DNA from: GCA-2687025 sp964473525
GTDB lineage: Bacteria; Poribacteria; WGA-4E; GCA-2687025
Assembly: GCA_964473525.1 (NCBI GenBank)
Contig: CAYYPK010000061.1
Span: 1-30,481, forward strand
Reading direction: 5' to 3'
Length of the DNA stretch: 30,481 nucleotides
Below the pieces are notes generated by a model. The model was not told the DNA's origin. It did not search any database and saw only the letters and a program-made list of their open reading frames with translations. A program made the position numbers and the translations under genes. Positions 14,988 through 23,001 of this stretch are shown here, in pieces. Within the stretch, counting starts at the first letter, position 1. Each line of letters starts with the position of its first letter.

Positions 14988-15863
14988 CTAATCGTCGTCG
15001 GGGCCAACAGAGAACGCGGCGTCGGCCGTCGGCATCTGTGGCAGCGGGGCCGCAAGGCGCATGGTCCCGGCGAGCGAGAGAGGGATGCTCGATGGGTCGC
15101 GGAGCATGGAGGCGGCGGCCAGGCCCACGCGCCGCAGGTCGACGCGCACGGGCAACTCCGCGACCGTGGAGCTACCCGCGAACACCTCGACCCCGGCGTC
15201 GTGCGAAGCCGAGACCCAGGGGTCGCCCTCGAGTCCGAGCTCGTAGGTCAGCGATTCGAGGCGTAGTAGGAATGCGTTTGGGTTTGCCACGCGCAGCTTC
15301 ACGACCAGGTCCGCCGCGGACGCCGACAGACTCCCAAGCGACACACCCGCGAGGCTGACGGATGGCGGCTTGGGAAGTGGCAACGCGCCGATGCGCGAGA
15401 CCGGCACGGACACCTCGCCGACGAACGGCAGGTCAAGGCGCACGGCGCACTCAAACGAGAACGTCGTCTCGCCCTCCGTCGCCAGCGACGCGACAGAGGA
15501 CAGCAGCGAGGCGAATTGCACGGAAACGGGCACGGCCCACGCCACGGCATCTTCGGCGTCCACCGGGCGTCTGTCCGCGCTCGTGCCGGTGGCGACGCGA
15601 TGTCCGGAGATGTCGACGGAATAGTCGTACCCCAGGATGTCTAGTCCCACGGGGTTCGGGTTCTCGACCCGCACGTCGAACATGAGCTCGGCGCCCGTGA
15701 AGCTCAACCCTTCGACCCGAGCGCCCGTCACACTGACGACGGGCGGCTTGGCGCCCCTATTCAGCGCCATGCGCAGCGCGCCGCACCCGGCTAGCAGCGC
15801 TGCAAGCGCCACGGCGACAGCCGCCGTGGCGACTCTCGGCGGAAGACCACGAGCTTGCCGCAT
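14988..15863 (-). CDS. lipoprotein with two LEA14/WHy-like domains
   Basis: A 291-residue protein with a clear lipoprotein signal peptide ending L-L-A-G-C (Cys near residue 27). The mature part holds two successive beta-sandwich units of the LEA type 2 / water stress and hypersensitive response (WHy) type. Each has the V-x-N-P-N signature: first as V-R-V-E-N-P-N-P-V-G-L-D-I near residue 66, then as L-R-V-A-N-P-N-A-F-L-L-R-L near 195. Both are followed by a basic segment and a V-P-V or L-P-V strand. Such proteins are thought to bind or protect surfaces under stress; no enzyme activity is expected. The ATG at 15863 has GGGAAGG about seven bases upstream. It is divergent from the subtilase gene (97-base gap) and lies upstream of the thi promoter on the same strand. 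Confidence 0.82.
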   Translation of the reverse strand: MRQARGLPPRVATAAVAVALAALLAGCGALRMALNRGAKPPVVSVTGARVEGLSFTGAELMFDVRVENPNPVGLDILGYDYSVDISGHRVATGTSADRRPVDAEDAVAWAVPVSVQFASLLSSVASLATEGETTFSFECAVRLDLPFVGEVSVPVSRIGALPLPKPPSVSLAGVSLGSLSASAADLVVKLRVANPNAFLLRLESLTYELGLEGDPWVSASHDAGVEVFAGSSTVAELPVRVDLRRVGLAAASMLRDPSSIPLSLAGTMRLAAPLPQMPTADAAFSVGPDDD

Positions 15864-15867
15864 GTCT

Positions 15868-15897
15868 TTGCCTTCCCGTAAGTTCCACATGTATCCT
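15868..15897 (+). promoter_or_regulatory. candidate promoter of the subtilase gene
   Basis: TTGCCT (15868-15873) and TATCCT (15892-15897) are spaced by 18 bases, in the divergent gap about 65 bases before the subtilase ATG. The opposite strand reads TAGGAT at 15893-15898, so a -10 for the LEA lipoprotein could overlap it, although its -35 is poor. Confidence 0.4.
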
Positions 15898-15960
15898 AGC
15901 ACCGATCTGATGGGTACACAGCCGACGCCGACGCGACACGCCGCAGGGACAGGAGCGCCT

Positions 15961-18900
15961 ATGCGCCGCAAGCTATTGTGCACGTGCGCTCTCCTCGTGT
16001 TCGCCCTGTCGGTCTGCGTCGCGAGGGCGCAAACGCACGCGCCGCGGAACGTCGAGCCGTACCTTCGCCCGCTGCTGGCGCGGCCCATCCACGACCTGCC
16101 CGACCTGGCCCGGATGCTCGAGTACGGACGCCTGCCGGTACTCGTGCGGACGACGGGTTCGCCGTACGCGCTGGAGCGTTACGGCGTTCGCATCAGGGGC
16201 GCGGTTGGGTCGATCGCATCGGCGGATCTCGATCCGGCCGACCTGCCCCGCCTGGCGTCCGCGCGTGAGCTACTCTACGTCGAAGGCCCCAAGCGGATGT
16301 ACCCGGCGGCGCCGGCGCTGAATCGAAGTCTTCCGTCCGTAGGACTGGACACGATCCACAGCGCGAACCCCGCCTACCGGGGCCGCGACGTGATGGTCGC
16401 CTTCATCGACTCGGGCCTGGACATCACGCACCCGGCGTTCATGACCGCCGACGGCTCGACGCGCGTGCTCGCCGTGTGGGACCAGGCCATCACTCTCCCG
16501 GGCAGGAGCCCCGAGGAGCTGGGCTACGGCACCGAATGGACATCCGCCGACATAGACGCCGGCCGCGCGGACGTCACCGACCGCAGCGGTCACGGAACGC
16601 ATGTCATGGGGATCGCCGCCGGCAACGGCGCGACGCGCGACGGCTCGGGCGCGCCGGGCGACACGACCCCTCAGTACGTTGGCGTCGCCCCGGAGGCGGG
16701 CATCGTCCTCGTCCGTACGACGTACACGAACGTGGCGATACTGGACGCCGCCATCTACATCATTGAGCGCGCGGAACAGTTCGGCATGCCGGTGGCCATC
16801 AACATGAGTCTGGGCAACTCGTGGGGGCCGCACGACGGCCGGGGATTGCTCCAGGAGGTGTTGCAGGATCTCACGACTTCGCGTCCCGGAGTGGCGATGA
16901 TCGCGGCGGCCGGCAACGGCGGTGACTCCAACGAGCACGCTCGCATGTTCCTCTCGCCCGACGACCCGCCGCAGCGGCTGTACTTCCGCGCGCACGGCGC
17001 GTCCGACGCGGTCTACGTCGAGGCGTGGCAAGCGACCGGGGCGACGAGTCGCGTCCGCCCTCTCTTCCCGCGGAACAACGCCGGGGACCTCGGCGAGTTC
17101 GGGTTCGATTGGGTCGAGGAGGGCGCCTTCGCGTTCGATCCAGTAGGGGGCGGGCCAGTTGCCGCTTTGACGACGTTCGTGGACTTCTCGGAGGCGCCGT
17201 CGGCCACCTACGACGACCTTGACGAGCTGTTCACCGTCTTCACGCAGGCGGGCGACCTCACAGTGCCGCTCTCGGACCACGTGTTCGCGCTGGAATTCGA
17301 CGGCGAGGGCATCGTTGACGCGTGGGTGCACGAGGGGTCGTTCGTCCAGCGACCAGGCGATCCTGACGCCGTCATGCCGGACGGGTTCATGACCATCAAC
17401 GCGCCTGCGGATGCGGACCTCATCATCGCTCCGATCTCCGTTGCGACCCGCACCGTCTGGCCGGGCATCGACGGCAACCTGTGGACGAGCGAGGGAGCCC
17501 CAGTCGGGGAACGTTCTGAGTTCTCCAGCATCGGCCCACGTCGCGACGGGTACGAGAAGCCGGACATCGCCGCGCCCGGCGAGTTCGTCGTCGCACCCTT
17601 GTCGGCCGGCGCGGCGTACAGCTTCGACGACACCCGCATCGCGCCCGACGGTTCCTATGCCGTCCTTCGGGGCACCAGCATGGCGACCGCGCACACGACC
17701 GGCATGGTCGCGCTGCTGCTCGAGCAGAATCCTGACATGCCCGCCGAGGAAGTCGTGGAGCGTGTCCGCGCGTCGGGGGTCGCGGGGTTCTGGTCGCCCG
17801 AGTTGGGGTACGGGGCGCTGGATCCACACGCCCTGTTGGACGTGCCGTGGCCGCCCATAGGTCTGCGCGCCGACATCGTGGGCGGACAGCCCGTGGTGTC
17901 GTGGGACGCCTTCATCGACCCGGACGTAACGTACCGTCTTTACGTGGATGGCGCAGCCTCCGACGTTCCCACCGGCGCCGCCGCGGCGCTGTCGGACTTC
18001 GGGGATGGCGAGATGCTCATCACGGTGACATCGGTCAACGCGGCTGGGCGAGAGAGCGCGCACTCCGACAGCATCGTCGTCACACCGGGCGGGTCGTTCC
18101 TGGGTCCGACGGCGTCCGTGTCGGTGCAGAATCTCAACGGCGGCGTCGCTCTGGAATGGGACGCCGTTGACGGCGCGGCGGGCTACCGAGTCGAGTGGGG
18201 GCTCGGAGAGAACGCTCTGGTGAATGAGCTAGATACGACGGTGCCGGGAGCTGCCTTCGGCGGGCTGGCCAACGGCGTCACATACTTCTTCCGCGTAGTA
18301 GCCGTTGGAGACGATGGCGCGTCGGGTGTGGGTTCGGAGACAGTCAGCGCGCTCCCAAGACCAACGCCAACTCTGACGCGTACGGGCTTCACGATGCGAC
18401 GGGGCTTCCCCATCGAGGCGGGGCACGACTACATTGCCGCCCCGACCGTGGCGGACCTGGACGGCGACGGGACGCTTGAGATACTGACGGCGAACGTCGA
18501 CGGCAGCGTGTACGCGTTCCACGACAGTGGCCGGCCCGTGTCGGGGTGGCCGCAGAGCACGGGCGAGGCGTTAGTGGGCGCGGTCGCCGTCGCGGACATC
18601 GATCTCGACGGGGCGCCAGAGGTCGCCGCCGCCGGAGGCAATCGCCTCTACGTGTGGCACGCGAACGGTGACGACATGCGCGGATTCCCTGGGAGCACGC
18701 CCAACGTGATGCGCGCACATCCCGTGCTGGCGAACATCGACGACGACCCCAAGCTCGAGGTGCTCGCGACCGTGTCGCAAGGCACGGCGGGTGTCTACGC
18801 CTGGGACGCGCGCGGGCAGTTCGTTCCGCGCTATCCGCTGGTTCCGGCAGCCTTTCCTGGGCTGCCAGACTTCATCGCTACGGAGCCGATCTTCACCGCC

Positions 18901-20352
18901 CCGGTGGTTGCCGACGCGGATCTGGACGGCCACGCCGAGGTATACGTCAGCACCCGGTTCGGCGGCGTGTTCAGTTGGACCGGTAAGGGCGAGGGCCGGG
19001 CAGGCTTCCCCGTTCTCCCGGAAGGAGTTGCCGTCGCCAGCGGCGGCGTGCCGGAGCACGCGACGCCCATGCTCGCCGATCTCGGTGGCGACTCGCTCAG
19101 CATACTGAGTGGCGGCCGCACCGCTGGCGTCATCGCGCACGACATCGACGGCGAGGTGAGATCAGGCTTCCCGGTGCCGGTCAGGCGATCGATCGGCGCA
19201 CCGGTGTCCGTCGGCGACCTGGACGGCGATGGATCGGTCGAGGTCATCGCCGCCGACGAATCGGGGATGCTATACGCGTGGCGGGAGGACGGCGACCTCG
19301 TTGACGGGTTCCCCACCGACATGGTGAACTCCGGCCGCCCGTCGGCAGTGACGGGAGACCTCGATGGCGATGGCGACGACGAGATCATCGTCGCCAGCAA
19401 TAGGTCGCGGAACTTCGGCGCCGTCATCTATGTGTTCGACGGCGACGGGTCGCTACTGGACTCGGTGAACGTCGACGTCAACGTGGGCGGCACCCCCACG
19501 CTGGCGGACCTCGACGGCGACGGTCAGGCCGAGCTTGTGGCGACGACACTGCGCAGGCTCGCGGATCCCGACAACCCGACCGACTTCCCGGAGATTGGCG
19601 GACGTCTCTTCGTGTGGGACCTCCCGTTCACACTCGGTAGGTCGGTTTGGTCGACGGAGCAGGGCGGCAGCGCGAAGCTCGGCGTCTCGCCGCACGGCAT
19701 CCCACCCAGCTCGCAGGTCACGTCCGTCCGCGGTCTGTGGGACGCCGAGGGAGGCCGACTGTCGTGGACGACCGAGGCCGAAGACGGGAACGTTGGGTGG
19801 CATGTGTTCCGCGGCAGTCGGCGCGACGGGCCGATGGAGCGCGTCAGCGACGAGGCCATCGCCTCGAAGCGGCCGTCGTCCTCCAGCAAGGTGCAGTACG
19901 CCTGGTACGACAGGACCGCCGACGACACCAGGACCCAATACTATCGACTCGTCGGCTACGGCACGATGGGCCGCCGTACGACATCCGGTCCCATCGAGAT
20001 GCTGTCGCGGGCGGAGCAGTTGGCGAAGACGTGGCTCACCACGTGGGGGCGCGTCCGAACGGTCGAGGCGTTGGCGCCGTTCCCGAGCCCAGCGAACCCC
20101 GAAGTGTGGGTGCCGTTCATGCTGGGCCGCGCCGAGGACGTCACGATCACGATATACGACGCCACCGGCTCCGTCGTGCGTGAGGTCAACTTGGGACGCC
20201 TACAGCCCGGCGCGTACACGACCCGCGGACGCGCGGCCCACTGGGACGGCCGCAACGAGCAGTCAGAGCGCGTAGCCAGCGGTCTGTACTTCACCGAGGT
20301 ACGCGCGGGCGGCGTGAGGACGGCCACCCGGCGAGTCTTTCTGAGCAAATAG
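15961..20352 (+). CDS. large secreted subtilisin-like (S8) protease with FN3, FG-GAP and FlgD-like modules
   Basis: A 1463-residue exported multidomain protease. The signal peptide ends A-R-A at residue 23. A propeptide-like region covers about 24-120. The S8 domain runs from about 140 to 620, with D150 (A-F-I-D-S-G), H211 (S-G-H-G-T-H) and S573 (G-T-S-M-A-T). The long H-to-S distance indicates a large inserted domain, roughly 320-530. Two FN3 domains follow (about 630-705 and 716-800). Next come FG-GAP/VCBS-like blades (about 814-1225) with repeated D-L-D-G-D-G calcium motifs, then an FN3-like unit (1250-1345). The end has a T-T-W-G motif and a FlgD-like tail (1374-1463) with Y-D-A-T-G, W-D-G-R-N and V-A-S-G-L-Y-F, typical in my recollection of Poribacteria proteins. 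AGGAG lies five bases before the ATG. The frame runs upstream to 15637, but that overlaps the divergent lipoprotein. Confidence 0.93.
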   Translation: MRRKLLCTCALLVFALSVCVARAQTHAPRNVEPYLRPLLARPIHDLPDLARMLEYGRLPVLVRTTGSPYALERYGVRIRGAVGSIASADLDPADLPRLASARELLYVEGPKRMYPAAPALNRSLPSVGLDTIHSANPAYRGRDVMVAFIDSGLDITHPAFMTADGSTRVLAVWDQAITLPGRSPEELGYGTEWTSADIDAGRADVTDRSGHGTHVMGIAAGNGATRDGSGAPGDTTPQYVGVAPEAGIVLVRTTYTNVAILDAAIYIIERAEQFGMPVAINMSLGNSWGPHDGRGLLQEVLQDLTTSRPGVAMIAAAGNGGDSNEHARMFLSPDDPPQRLYFRAHGASDAVYVEAWQATGATSRVRPLFPRNNAGDLGEFGFDWVEEGAFAFDPVGGGPVAALTTFVDFSEAPSATYDDLDELFTVFTQAGDLTVPLSDHVFALEFDGEGIVDAWVHEGSFVQRPGDPDAVMPDGFMTINAPADADLIIAPISVATRTVWPGIDGNLWTSEGAPVGERSEFSSIGPRRDGYEKPDIAAPGEFVVAPLSAGAAYSFDDTRIAPDGSYAVLRGTSMATAHTTGMVALLLEQNPDMPAEEVVERVRASGVAGFWSPELGYGALDPHALLDVPWPPIGLRADIVGGQPVVSWDAFIDPDVTYRLYVDGAASDVPTGAAAALSDFGDGEMLITVTSVNAAGRESAHSDSIVVTPGGSFLGPTASVSVQNLNGGVALEWDAVDGAAGYRVEWGLGENALVNELDTTVPGAAFGGLANGVTYFFRVVAVGDDGASGVGSETVSALPRPTPTLTRTGFTMRRGFPIEAGHDYIAAPTVADLDGDGTLEILTANVDGSVYAFHDSGRPVSGWPQSTGEALVGAVAVADIDLDGAPEVAAAGGNRLYVWHANGDDMRGFPGSTPNVMRAHPVLANIDDDPKLEVLATVSQGTAGVYAWDARGQFVPRYPLVPAAFPGLPDFIATEPIFTAPVVADADLDGHAEVYVSTRFGGVFSWTGKGEGRAGFPVLPEGVAVASGGVPEHATPMLADLGGDSLSILSGGRTAGVIAHDIDGEVRSGFPVPVRRSIGAPVSVGDLDGDGSVEVIAADESGMLYAWREDGDLVDGFPTDMVNSGRPSAVTGDLDGDGDDEIIVASNRSRNFGAVIYVFDGDGSLLDSVNVDVNVGGTPTLADLDGDGQAELVATTLRRLADPDNPTDFPEIGGRLFVWDLPFTLGRSVWSTEQGGSAKLGVSPHGIPPSSQVTSVRGLWDAEGGRLSWTTEAEDGNVGWHVFRGSRRDGPMERVSDEAIASKRPSSSSKVQYAWYDRTADDTRTQYYRLVGYGTMGRRTTSGPIEMLSRAEQLAKTWLTTWGRVRTVEALAPFPSPANPEVWVPFMLGRAEDVTITIYDATGSVVREVNLGRLQPGAYTTRGRAAHWDGRNEQSERVASGLYFTEVRAGGVRTATRRVFLSK

Positions 20353-20383
20353 GTCGTCGCGGCCAGCGGCCCGGGCGAACGGC

Positions 20384-20412
20384 GTGACCAGGCCGTCTCC
20401 TCTCGCTATACT
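20384..20412 (+). promoter_or_regulatory. candidate promoter of the PhyH-TPR-MBL genes
   Basis: GTGACC (20384-20389) and TATACT (20407-20412) are spaced by 17 bases, in the 116-base gap after the subtilase. The start site would fall near 20419, before the preferred GTG and upstream of the alternative TTG. Confidence 0.5.
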
Positions 20413-20452
20413 CCCGCCACCACACAGATACGGCTTTGCGCGACAGGAATGC

Positions 20453-20459
20453 AGGGAGG
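20453..20459 (+). promoter_or_regulatory. ribosome binding site fixing the PhyH-family start
   Basis: AGGGAGG lies nine bases before GTG at 20469. The upstream in-frame TTG at 20436 has no comparable site, so GTG is preferred. Confidence 0.65.
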
Positions 20460-20468
20460 CCCGGCTCA

Positions 20469-21275
20469 GTGCCTGACGTAAGCACCAATTCCGAGGGACT
20501 GCCCACGGTACCGTTCACGGAGGAGCAGCGGTACCTCTTCGACGTGCGCGGGTGGATCGCCATCGCCGGTGTCCTCGACGACGACGACATCAACGATATG
20601 CGCGAGCACTGCCTCCAACTGCGCTCCGACAGCTCGGCGCTCCCGGAGAAGGACCGGTCATCAGTGGGCGGCCCGCTGCATCGGCTGACGGATCACCCCG
20701 TCGTCGTGGGCTTCATGGAAGAGTTCGTCGCGCACGCGCCCCTCGCCAGCGACGACGGGTACGGCTTCCGAATGGACGGCAGCTTCCTATCGACGCGCAC
20801 GGCTGGCTCCGACGCCTTCCGTCCCCACGGCGGCAACGGTATGGGACGTTTCCCCGGGAACCACCACACGTACAACGTGCTGCCTGGAGCCGCCAACAGC
20901 GGCCTCACGCGGGTCGTGTGGGAGCTCAACCCGGTGAAACACGGGACTGGCGGCACGCTGTTCCTGACCGGCAGCCACAAAGCGGCGTTCCCCGCGCCAG
21001 CCAGCACCTCGGATTGCGACAGTGACCTATGGGACACGTACGGGTGCCCACCAGGCTCGGTGCTGTTCTTCACCGAAGCCGTGCGACACACGGGGGCGTT
21101 CTGGTCGAACGAGGAGAACGACCGTGTCGCGGTGTTCAACTGCTACAACACGGTCGGAAGTAAGTGGCACAGTTGGGAAGTACACCCAGATCTGCTCGCG
21201 TCGATGCCGGCGAAGCGGCAGTCGCTCTTCCGCCCTGTCCACTGCCAGGACAACCGCGTTGAGGCAGCCGGGTGA
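20469..21275 (+). CDS. PhyH (phytanoyl-CoA dioxygenase) family protein with an HGG metal motif
   Basis: A 268-residue cytosolic protein of the Fe(II)/2-oxoglutarate PhyH family. The N-terminus (L-T... F-T-E-E-Q-R-Y-L-F-D-V-R-G-W-I-A-I) is typical of the many PhyH copies in Poribacteria. The double-stranded beta-helix holds the proximal histidine H120 in P-H-G-G-N-G, the G-G-T-L-F-L-T-G-S-H segment, the distal histidine H207 in A-V-R-H-T-G-A, and an Arg in N-D-R-V-A-V-F that could bind 2-oxoglutarate. The usual H-x-D is H-G-G here, so the carboxylate ligand is missing. The substrate is unknown. GTG start with a strong Shine-Dalgarno. Its TGA overlaps the GTG of the TPR gene (GTGA), so the two are coupled. 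Confidence 0.85.
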   Translation: MPDVSTNSEGLPTVPFTEEQRYLFDVRGWIAIAGVLDDDDINDMREHCLQLRSDSSALPEKDRSSVGGPLHRLTDHPVVVGFMEEFVAHAPLASDDGYGFRMDGSFLSTRTAGSDAFRPHGGNGMGRFPGNHHTYNVLPGAANSGLTRVVWELNPVKHGTGGTLFLTGSHKAAFPAPASTSDCDSDLWDTYGCPPGSVLFFTEAVRHTGAFWSNEENDRVAVFNCYNTVGSKWHSWEVHPDLLASMPAKRQSLFRPVHCQDNRVEAAG

Positions 21276-22141
21276 TCCGGGCGCTCGTCGTGCTTGTCTG
21301 CGCTCTCTGGCTGACGACGCTTCCAGCGCAGGCGCAGAGGGCCACTTCGGAGGCGCAGCGCCTGTATCTGGAAGGGAAGCAGGCGGCGGCCAGCCGCGAG
21401 TTCGGACGCGCGGAGGATCTGTTCCAGCGAGCCCTGCGCCAGGCGACGCACCGCGCGACGCGAGCCAACATCCTCAACGACCTGGGGAAGGCGCTCTACG
21501 AGCTCGAGCGCTTCGAAGAGGCGCGGGACGCCTTCGTAGGGGCGCTCGAGATACGGCCGAACTTCACCCGCGCGCAGGCGAATCTCGAGATCGTGCGATG
21601 GGCGCTGCCTCCGGTCGAGCGGGAACCTCACGAACGGCTGTCGGGCGGCGCTACGTTCGCCGGGCAGGTCGCGGGGTCGTACATGACCGGCGCGGTCGTC
21701 GGAGGATGGTTCATCTTCTTCGGACGCATCATGGGTTACAAGGAAGCGGACGGGCAATTGGCTCTGCTGAGCGCGGGGCTCGTGTTCGCCTCGACGTTTC
21801 GCGTCTCTCAGTTCGCTGAGGAGTGGAACTACGGACACGGGGCGCAACGGAACGCTGTCGCTGGCGCGTTCATCGGGCCGCTGGCCGGCGCCCTTGCGGT
21901 CATGGTCGCGGATGGCGACGCAAGCCGTGCGAGCCAGGTCAAGGGCGCCCGCATCGGGGCGTACGCCTCGCCGGTTCTGGCAACGGCGGGATACGCGCTA
22001 TCTACGTCGCGCGTGTTTGGTGGTCGACGCCCTCCGCGTCGGCCACGTGCGCTCGATGCGGACAGAGAGCTAGGAGCATCTGGGCCAGTACTCCGCAATG
22101 AACTGGCGGTCGCCGTGCCGTTCGCACGCCTCACGTTCTAA
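21272..22141 (+). CDS. exported TPR protein with C-terminal membrane-like segments
   Basis: A 289-residue protein with a signal peptide ending A-Q-A near residue 21. Two to three TPR-like helical repeats lie at about 25-105, with A-x-x-x-x-L-F-Q-R-A-L, then D-L-G-K-A-L-Y-E-L-E-R-F-E-E-A and F-x-x-A-L-E-I-R-P-N-F. A Gly/Ala-rich region follows (about 125-245) with three or four weakly hydrophobic segments resembling membrane hairpins, then a basic linker and a short beta tail. TPR units usually mediate protein contacts, probably in the periplasm here. The start is GTG, overlapping the PhyH stop by four bases. I cannot name a family for the C-terminal half. Confidence 0.72.
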   Translation: MIRALVVLVCALWLTTLPAQAQRATSEAQRLYLEGKQAAASREFGRAEDLFQRALRQATHRATRANILNDLGKALYELERFEEARDAFVGALEIRPNFTRAQANLEIVRWALPPVEREPHERLSGGATFAGQVAGSYMTGAVVGGWFIFFGRIMGYKEADGQLALLSAGLVFASTFRVSQFAEEWNYGHGAQRNAVAGAFIGPLAGALAVMVADGDASRASQVKGARIGAYASPVLATAGYALSTSRVFGGRRPPRRPRALDADRELGASGPVLRNELAVAVPFARLTF

Positions 22142-22194
22142 CCCACCCGGCAGGCTATCCATTCCCGTAGACGCCACCCCATGTTGAGGTTTCC

Positions 22195-22962
22195 ATGGAC
22201 ATCACGTTTCTCGGCACGTCGACGGTTGTACCGGGAGCCGGCCACGAGACGGCCTCCGCGATCGTGAACGGCACGTACCTGATAGACACCGGCTGGTACG
22301 CCGCCATCCGCATGAAGAGCTATGGGTACGACCCCATGCTCCTCGACTCCGTCTTCCTGACGCACTGCCACCACGACCACTACATCGGTCTGCCCCATCT
22401 CTTCTTCTACATGTGCATGCGGGCGCGAGAGCGGCCAGACAGGCCGCCGCTGAAGGTCATCGGGCCGTCGGAGGACGTCCAGCGCGTGGTCGACCTGTCG
22501 CTGGCGTTGCTCCAGCCGGAGACGTTCGAGGCGTGCGCGTACGAGCCGGAGGTCATAGAGATGGCGCCGGGCGATACGTACGAGCATGGGGCTCTGAGAG
22601 TCGAGGCATCGCGCACCGTGCACCCGGTTGCCAGTCTGTGCTACCGGTTCACCGACACCCAGTCGGGGGCGAGTCTCGCGTACACGGGAGACACGGCGTA
22701 CCACGCGCCCATCGCGCAGGCCGCCGAGGGCGTAGACCTGCTCATCACGGAGGCTTCCTACGGGGCGGACGCAGCCCCAGCCAGCAACGCGTCCCTCCAC
22801 TCCGGGGCGCCCGAGGCCGCGCGGCTGGCGTCCGAAGCGGGCGCCAGCCGCCTGGCGTTGGTACACGTGCCCGAGGACAAGCAGGACGCGGCGGTGGCCG
22901 CGGCGAGGGCGCTGTTCGCCGAGAGCTTCATCCCTGCCGACGGTGAGACGGTCAGCCTCTAG
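22195..22962 (+). CDS. metallo-beta-lactamase fold hydrolase, RNase Z-like
   Basis: A 255-residue cytosolic metal-dependent hydrolase. The opening I-T-F-L-G-T-S-T-V-V-P-G matches the start of RNase Z and its relatives. The metal motif is H57-C-H59-H60-D61-H62, followed by a histidine in the T-V-H-P-V segment and D in Y-T-G-D-T. A late E-A-S-Y segment and L-V-H-V-P supply the remaining positions. It lacks the exosite arm of a full RNase Z and could act on a small phosphodiester or another substrate. The ATG has GAGG five bases upstream. It follows the TPR gene by 53 bases on the same strand and converges on the Gfo/Idh/MocA gene. Confidence 0.85.
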   Translation: MDITFLGTSTVVPGAGHETASAIVNGTYLIDTGWYAAIRMKSYGYDPMLLDSVFLTHCHHDHYIGLPHLFFYMCMRARERPDRPPLKVIGPSEDVQRVVDLSLALLQPETFEACAYEPEVIEMAPGDTYEHGALRVEASRTVHPVASLCYRFTDTQSGASLAYTGDTAYHAPIAQAAEGVDLLITEASYGADAAPASNASLHSGAPEAARLASEAGASRLALVHVPEDKQDAAVAAARALFAESFIPADGETVSL

Positions 22963-23001
22963 GCATCGACACGCACAGGCGGCGCCGGCAGGCAGACGCG
23001 G

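Noticed and set aside
16270..18063. 597-codon open frame on the minus strand opposite the subtilase
   Set aside because: It lies wholly antisense to a gene with clear S8 motifs, is rich in Arg/Val/His with no recognisable domain, and is the usual shadow seen in high-GC DNA.
20469..21275. Calling the PhyH-like protein a halogenase
   Set aside because: The H-G-G motif alone is not enough; the motif may be common among uncharacterised PhyH relatives and no substrate or carrier protein gene is nearby.
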